From SURF-21 sp964529285 (GTDB lineage: Bacteria > Actinomycetota > Geothermincolia > Geothermincolales > RBG-13-55-18), in the NCBI GenBank assembly GCA_964529285.1, contig CAZGWK010000076.1:1-9425 (forward strand): 9,425 nt of DNA, read 5' to 3'. The notes under the pieces were generated by a model. The model searched no databases, was not told where the DNA came from, and was given only the letters and a program-made list of their open reading frames with translations. The first letter of the stretch is position 1. The number at the start of each line of letters is the position of its first letter. The translations under genes and the position numbers were made by a program. Shown piece after piece: positions 5,973-9,425 of the stretch.

Positions 5973-8444
5973 CTAGAACACCTCGGGAACGCCGATGGAG
6001 TCGTGTCCGCCCTGCTTGCCGTCGTATGTGAAGTATACGGCGCGCTCCGCCACCACCGGCACCGTGGCCGTCACCTTCGTCGAGACGTCGGTGTCGCCGA
6101 GGTTGGGCAGCTCGTTTAACTGTATCGACTTGCGCGTCCCCGCGGGCAGGTCGAAGCTGTAGTCGGGTGCGTTCGTACCCGGGGGCAGCTGGAACTCCAG
6201 CGTCACCGTGGCGTTCTCGGTGCCCGGGTTCTGCACCAGCACCCAGGTGCTGAACTCGCCGCCGGTGTAGCCCTCGGCGAGGTACCAGGTGGTCCTGGGC
6301 ATGTAGGTCCCGATGGAGTCGTGCCCGCCCGACTTGCCGAAGTAGGTAAAGTACTCGGCGCGCTCCGCCACCACCGGCACCGTGGCCGTCACCTTCGTCG
6401 AGACGTCGGTGTCGCCGAGGTTGGGCAGCTCGTTTAACTGTATCGACTTGCGCGTCCCCGCGGGCAGGTCGAAGCTGTAGTCGGGTGCGTTCGTACCCGG
6501 GGGCAGCTGGAACTCCAGCGTCACCGTGGCGTTCTCGGTGCCCGGGTTCTGCACCAGCACCCAGGTGCTGAACTCGCCGCCGGTGTAGCCCTCGGCGAGG
6601 TACCAGGTGTCGTTGGGGGCGATGACTCCGATGGAATCGTGCCCGCCCGACTTGCCGAAGTAGTCGAAATAGACGGCGCGCTCCGCAACAACCGGATTGG
6701 TTGCCGTCACCTTTGTCGAGACGTCGGTATCACCCAGGCCGGGCAGCTCGTTCAGCTGGAACGACTTGCGCGTCCCCGCGGGCAGGTCGAAGCTGAAATC
6801 GGGTGCGTTCGTTCCCGGGGGCAGCTGGAACTCGAAAGTAACCATGGCGTCCTCGGTGCCCGGGTTCTGCACCAGCACCCAGGTGGTGAACTCGCCGCCG
6901 GTGTAACCCTCGGCCAGGTACCAGGTATCCGAGGGTGTAAGCGCTCCCGCGGAATCGTGCCCGCCCTGCTTGCCGAAGTAGTCGAAGTACACGGCGCGCT
7001 CGGCTATGACCCAGTTGCCCGCCGTCGAGGTGACCTTTGTGGAGACGTCGGTGTCCTCCAGGCCGGGCAGCTCGTCGAGGTGCACGGAAGTGCGCACGCC
7101 CGCCGGCAGCGGTATGGTCAGGGGGTCCGCCTCGGAGCCGGGCGGGAGTTGGAAGGTCAGTACCACTTCGGCGTCGTCAGGCCCCGGGTTCTGCACCAGC
7201 ACCCAGGTGTCGAACTCGCCGCCGGTATACCCCTCGGCCAGGTACCATGAGTAGGTCTGGAATTCGTAGACCACCGCGTCACCGTCGTCGTCGTACCAGG
7301 TGACGTTGTATACGTCCGTGCCGGTAGCGGTGTAGTTCGCCCCCAGGTTCACCGTAAAAGCGCCGGACCCGTCGCTTGTTATCGGATAGATAACCGGGTC
7401 GCCGTAGGGGTCCATGGTGATGCGCATCTGGCGGCTGGCCGGGCCCGTGCCCTCAACCATGTTGGTCGAAGGATCGCAGGCGGAGGTGACGTCGCGCACG
7501 ATGATGCTGCGCCCCCCGGCCATGTTGCAGTTCACGTTCGTTCCGTCGGTTATGTCGAAGTTGCCGAACCAGGCCTCGAAGAAGCCGTCGCCCATCGTGG
7601 TAACGTTGCGGCTGGCCGCGCCGGCGTTCACCGTAAGCGCCGTTCCGGGTACGAAGAAGCCCATGACGTCGTCGTACTGGGGATAGACCACCAGGCCCGC
7701 ACCGGAGCCCGCGGCTGCGTTCATCACCGTGTTTCCGCCTGTGGTTGAATATACGAAGGCGGCGTCTCCGCGGCGCAGGTTGAGGCCGGGGAAGTTGACC
7801 GTGTAGGCTCCTCCCCCCGCCGCCGTCGTCGTTCCGGAGTCGGCTCCGGGCGGGATGTCCGCGTAGTAGGTAGACGGTGCGATGATGGCGGCCATGACGG
7901 AGCTGCTGCCCACGGTCGCGCCGGTCACCCTGTCGTTGCCGAAATCGATGTTGGCGGTAAGGGTGCAGTCGACATTTACCGTGGGACCGCCGTCTTTATC
8001 GGTTACCTTGACTATGTCGCCGCTCACGATATCGTACGCCGACATGTCGGCCTTGAACCACCCGTCGGCTCCCGCCTTCACGGTCTCTGTCCCTTTACCC
8101 TGCAACTCCACCTCTACGTCTGCTTCCGGGTTGCTCACGAACCCCTCAACGGTGTCGTAGGGGATGGCCACGCGCACTCCGGGCTGCACGTTAGCGGCGC
8201 CGAAGTCGCCCTCGGCCCCCGCGTCAGGCCATGCTATCTCCCTCTCCTCGAGGCGCTGATGTGCCTCTTCGGGGGAGGAGGGGAGCCTGTCCAGGGGGTC
8301 TTTCTGCAGTTCGGACCTTACGTTCGCCGTGGCTTCGGCCTCGCCTGCGGTCGACGTGGCTACGATGGGCACCGCGACCAGGAAGGCAAGGACAAGGACG
8401 GAGCAGCAGACATGTACTCCGAAGGTTCTCTTCCACTTGGTCAT
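5973..8444 (-). CDS. Secreted multidomain surface protein with four C-terminal WYLAEG repeats
   Basis: An 823-residue exported protein of unknown function, probably structural or adhesive at the cell surface. ATG 8444 is chosen because GGAGGTGA (8450-8457) lies upstream at ideal spacing; the in-frame GTG at 8453 overlaps that site and would give three extra residues. A signal peptide spans about residues 1-34 (hydrophobic core LVLAFLVAVPIVA). A charged linker (about 35-85) follows, then a region (about 88-395) of diverged beta-sandwich modules, seen in the paired phrases GWFKADMSAYDIVSGD and GFFEAWFGNFDITDGT. Residues about 400-823 are four WYLAEGYTGGEF repeats. No LPxTG, SLH or C-terminal membrane anchor is present, so retention on the cell is unexplained. 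It follows the membrane-protein gene by 19 bp and is very probably in its operon; a terminator lies after it. The last two repeats contain a 254-bp exact duplication. Confidence 0.9.
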   Translation of the reverse strand: MTKWKRTFGVHVCCSVLVLAFLVAVPIVATSTAGEAEATANVRSELQKDPLDRLPSSPEEAHQRLEEREIAWPDAGAEGDFGAANVQPGVRVAIPYDTVEGFVSNPEADVEVELQGKGTETVKAGADGWFKADMSAYDIVSGDIVKVTDKDGGPTVNVDCTLTANIDFGNDRVTGATVGSSSVMAAIIAPSTYYADIPPGADSGTTTAAGGGAYTVNFPGLNLRRGDAAFVYSTTGGNTVMNAAAGSGAGLVVYPQYDDVMGFFVPGTALTVNAGAASRNVTTMGDGFFEAWFGNFDITDGTNVNCNMAGGRSIIVRDVTSACDPSTNMVEGTGPASRQMRITMDPYGDPVIYPITSDGSGAFTVNLGANYTATGTDVYNVTWYDDDGDAVVYEFQTYSWYLAEGYTGGEFDTWVLVQNPGPDDAEVVLTFQLPPGSEADPLTIPLPAGVRTSVHLDELPGLEDTDVSTKVTSTAGNWVIAERAVYFDYFGKQGGHDSAGALTPSDTWYLAEGYTGGEFTTWVLVQNPGTEDAMVTFEFQLPPGTNAPDFSFDLPAGTRKSFQLNELPGLGDTDVSTKVTATNPVVAERAVYFDYFGKSGGHDSIGVIAPNDTWYLAEGYTGGEFSTWVLVQNPGTENATVTLEFQLPPGTNAPDYSFDLPAGTRKSIQLNELPNLGDTDVSTKVTATVPVVAERAEYFTYFGKSGGHDSIGTYMPRTTWYLAEGYTGGEFSTWVLVQNPGTENATVTLEFQLPPGTNAPDYSFDLPAGTRKSIQLNELPNLGDTDVSTKVTATVPVVAERAVYFTYDGKQGGHDSIGVPEVF
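5976..7247 (-). repeat. Four WYLAEGYTGGEF-type protein repeats
   Basis: Units lie at 6924-7247, 6606-6923, 6288-6605 and 5976-6287 (324, 318, 318 and 312 nt). Each runs WYLAEGYTGGEF, TWVLVQNPG, FQLPPG, LPAG(T/V)R, LNELP or LDELP, DTDVSTKV, (V/I)AERA(V/E)YF, FGK or DGK, GGHDS(I/A)G. They are clearly homologous to the repeats of the FG-GAP protein, but have Ala where those have Cys (VAERA against ICERA). Confidence 0.93.
6038..6609 (-). repeat. 254-bp exact direct duplication within the surface-protein gene
   Basis: Bases 6038-6291 and 6356-6609 are identical by eye over 254 nt, at an offset of 318 nt, which is exactly one protein repeat (106 residues). Identity breaks at both ends within the variable GGHDSIG linker, so the duplicated block is the body of repeats 3 and 4. 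Repeats 1 and 2 have diverged. Confidence 0.92.
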
Positions 8445-8449
8445 TCTAC

Positions 8450-8457
8450 TCACCTCC
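8450..8457 (-). promoter_or_regulatory. Shine-Dalgarno site that fixes the start of the 823-residue protein
   Basis: GGAGGTGA on the minus strand lies 5 nt before ATG 8444 (8 nt from the GGAGG core). It overlaps the alternative GTG start at 8453 and therefore argues against it. Confidence 0.8.
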
Positions 8458-8463
8458 GTCCCT

Positions 8464-9225
8464 CTATCCGCCCAGACAGACGACTTCGGTCAGGTGCCAG
8501 ATGTCGTAGTCTTTGTGCAGAGTCATCGTCGCATCCTCTATCCGGCCTCCTATACCAACGACGCGTCCGTTGAGGATGGTCTCGGTGTCGGAAACTTTGT
8601 TTACAGTGTCGACGATCATATAATCAAGCCTGCCTTCTGCCACTTTGGAGAGGAATTCCTGCAGTTCGCTTATCTCGCGGGCCAGGTCGTCCTCGAACCA
8701 GGCGGGCACCACGTAATTGGTGCCGCCTCCCAGGTCTCCCGCGAGCTGGCGGATGGCGGCGATACGCCACAACCCGCCCTCTTTCTTCAGCACCATGGTG
8801 CCGTCGTGCTTGGCGCCGTCGGTAGTGGTGAGGGTGAAGTACAGGTACGAGGTGTTTGCGTCCGCCTGATCCGTGGCGATGCCGTCCAGGCGCTTGACCT
8901 CACCTTCCGCCAGGGCGATGAAGAAGTTCTGGTGGCGCTGGGTCTCGGACACGTAGCGCTGGTCCGGGTCGTCGTACGACGCGTCCTCGCCGGAGGGAAG
9001 CGCCGCCGCGTCGACTTCGGCGGCAGTTACCGCATCCTCTCCCTGGGCGTCCTCGCCCGATGCTTCCCCATCCTCCGACGTTGCCCCTTCCAGCGCGGAA
9101 GACGCTTCCCGGGCGGGGGGTCCCTCTTCGTCCCCCTGCACGAGGTCCACGATCTTCCATGTGGCGAGGGCCAGCGTGCTGGAGGCTAACACTGCGATCA
9201 ACGCTATGATGATTACCCTTCGCAC
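8464..9225 (-). CDS. Membrane-anchored protein with acidic linker and duplicated C-terminal domain, unknown function
   Basis: A 253-residue protein that I do not recognise. I place the start at GTG 9225 because AGAGGTGA lies just upstream (9231-9238) and residues 4-29 then form a clean N-terminal membrane anchor or uncleaved signal (VIIIALIAVLASSTLALATW). A longer reading frame from ATG 9384 is rejected, since that codon overlaps the promoter -10 box. Residues 30-89 are an Asp/Glu/Ala/Gly-rich linker that is probably disordered. Residues about 97-161 and 188-250 look like two copies of one domain: each has a helix (HQNFFIALAEGEV; LQEFLSKVAEGRL), then strands ending DGTMVLKKEGGLWRIAAI and DATMTLHKDYDIWHLTEV. 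The G-W-R-I-type strand recalls NTF2-like or DUF4878-type lipoprotein domains, a weak resemblance. It is the first gene of a two-gene unit with the WYLAEG surface protein, so a role in that protein's export or assembly is possible but only inferred. Confidence 0.82.
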   Translation of the reverse strand: MRRVIIIALIAVLASSTLALATWKIVDLVQGDEEGPPAREASSALEGATSEDGEASGEDAQGEDAVTAAEVDAAALPSGEDASYDDPDQRYVSETQRHQNFFIALAEGEVKRLDGIATDQADANTSYLYFTLTTTDGAKHDGTMVLKKEGGLWRIAAIRQLAGDLGGGTNYVVPAWFEDDLAREISELQEFLSKVAEGRLDYMIVDTVNKVSDTETILNGRVVGIGGRIEDATMTLHKDYDIWHLTEVVCLGG

Positions 9226-9230
9226 ATCTC

Positions 9231-9238
9231 TCACCTCT
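9231..9238 (-). promoter_or_regulatory. Shine-Dalgarno site for the GTG start at 9225
   Basis: AGAGGTGA on the minus strand, 5 nt before the GTG codon. It supports the 253-residue version of the protein. Confidence 0.65.
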
Positions 9239-9376
9239 TCCCATCTCCAGTGGCGGACAAATAAACAAACTTGTACACAGCTGAGACGCTTTAAAGTCCG
9301 AAGCGCCCCTGATGTGGTTTTGAGACCGACCGTTCCTATCGCATGAGATGCATTTGCTTCCGAATTAGCGCAAGCA
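9239..9376. other. Long 5' leader of the first operon, no gene or known riboswitch seen
   Basis: About 150 nt separate the predicted transcription start (near 9376) and the GTG start at 9225. I see only a weak TGCTT/AAGCA stem near 9352-9374 and no recognisable riboswitch core. The leader is less GC-rich than the genes. Confidence 0.4.
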
Positions 9377-9382
9377 CAATCC

Positions 9383-9411
9383 ATTATATACCCAAATTTT
9401 GAGATTGAAAA
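9383..9411 (-). promoter_or_regulatory. Sigma70/SigA-type promoter for the membrane-protein and surface-protein operon
   Basis: On the minus strand TTTTCA (9406-9411, 4 of 6 matches to TTGACA) is followed after exactly 17 bp by a perfect TATAAT (9383-9388). The surroundings are AT-rich. Transcription would begin near 9376. Confidence 0.7.
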
Positions 9412-9425
9412 CCTTATGAACAGGA

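Noticed and set aside
5973..7247. CRISPR or other short-repeat array
   Set aside because: The repeats are in-frame protein modules of about 318 nt with coding constraint, not short palindromic repeats with unique spacers.
9226..9384. N-terminal extension of the membrane protein to ATG 9384
   Set aside because: The ATG overlaps the last bases of a perfect TATAAT box, so it would lie upstream of the transcript start. The extension is Cys-rich and unlike a signal segment, and a ribosome site and membrane anchor favour GTG 9225.

Overview
The window is GC-rich DNA in which every gene I can support lies on the minus strand. It suggests an uncultivated actinobacterial (Actinomycetota) lineage assembled from a metagenome. 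The reasons are the high GC content, GTG starts, a scaffold gap of exactly 100 N, and two secreted proteins built from ~100-residue 'WYLAEG...VLVQNP' surface repeats, which I associate from memory with deep-branching Actinobacteria. The taxonomic call is an inference, not a search result.

In transcription order (right to left): a sigma70-type promoter at 9383-9411 drives a two-gene unit. This unit holds a membrane-anchored protein with a duplicated C-terminal domain (8464-9225) and, 19 bp downstream, an 823-residue secreted protein ending in four WYLAEG repeats (5973-8444). It is closed by a hairpin terminator (5890-5919). A 26-bp inverted-repeat element resembling a REP/MITE (5786-5873) follows. 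Next come a polysaccharide co-polymerase/BY-kinase fusion (4103-5770) and, 44 bp on, a lipoprotein of the DJ-1/PfpI superfamily (3393-4058). A regulatory gap of about 210 bp (3181-3392) contains an AT-rich core with three DnaA-box-like 9-mers and a small inverted repeat. The last gene (71-3180) is a large secreted protein with FG-GAP propeller blades, a BNR/Ycf48-like tandem repeat, a bacterial Ig domain and four more WYLAEG repeats. It is broken by the 100-N gap at 2842-2941.

All five products appear to be exported, anchored in or spanning the membrane, so this is a cell-envelope locus: two repeat-built surface proteins, a chain-length/tyrosine-kinase regulator of exopolysaccharide, and two membrane-tethered accessory proteins. 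Nothing here shows enzymes of polysaccharide synthesis, sortase or S-layer anchors. How the surface proteins are retained is not visible.

The points most worth a second look are: the BNR repeats apparently splitting an FG-GAP blade next to the assembly gap (natural nesting or misassembly); a 254-bp exact duplication inside one surface gene; the lipid-anchored DJ-1 protein; the inverted-repeat element just upstream of the kinase start; and the DnaA-box-like cluster. I do not see a clear new defence or mobile system.
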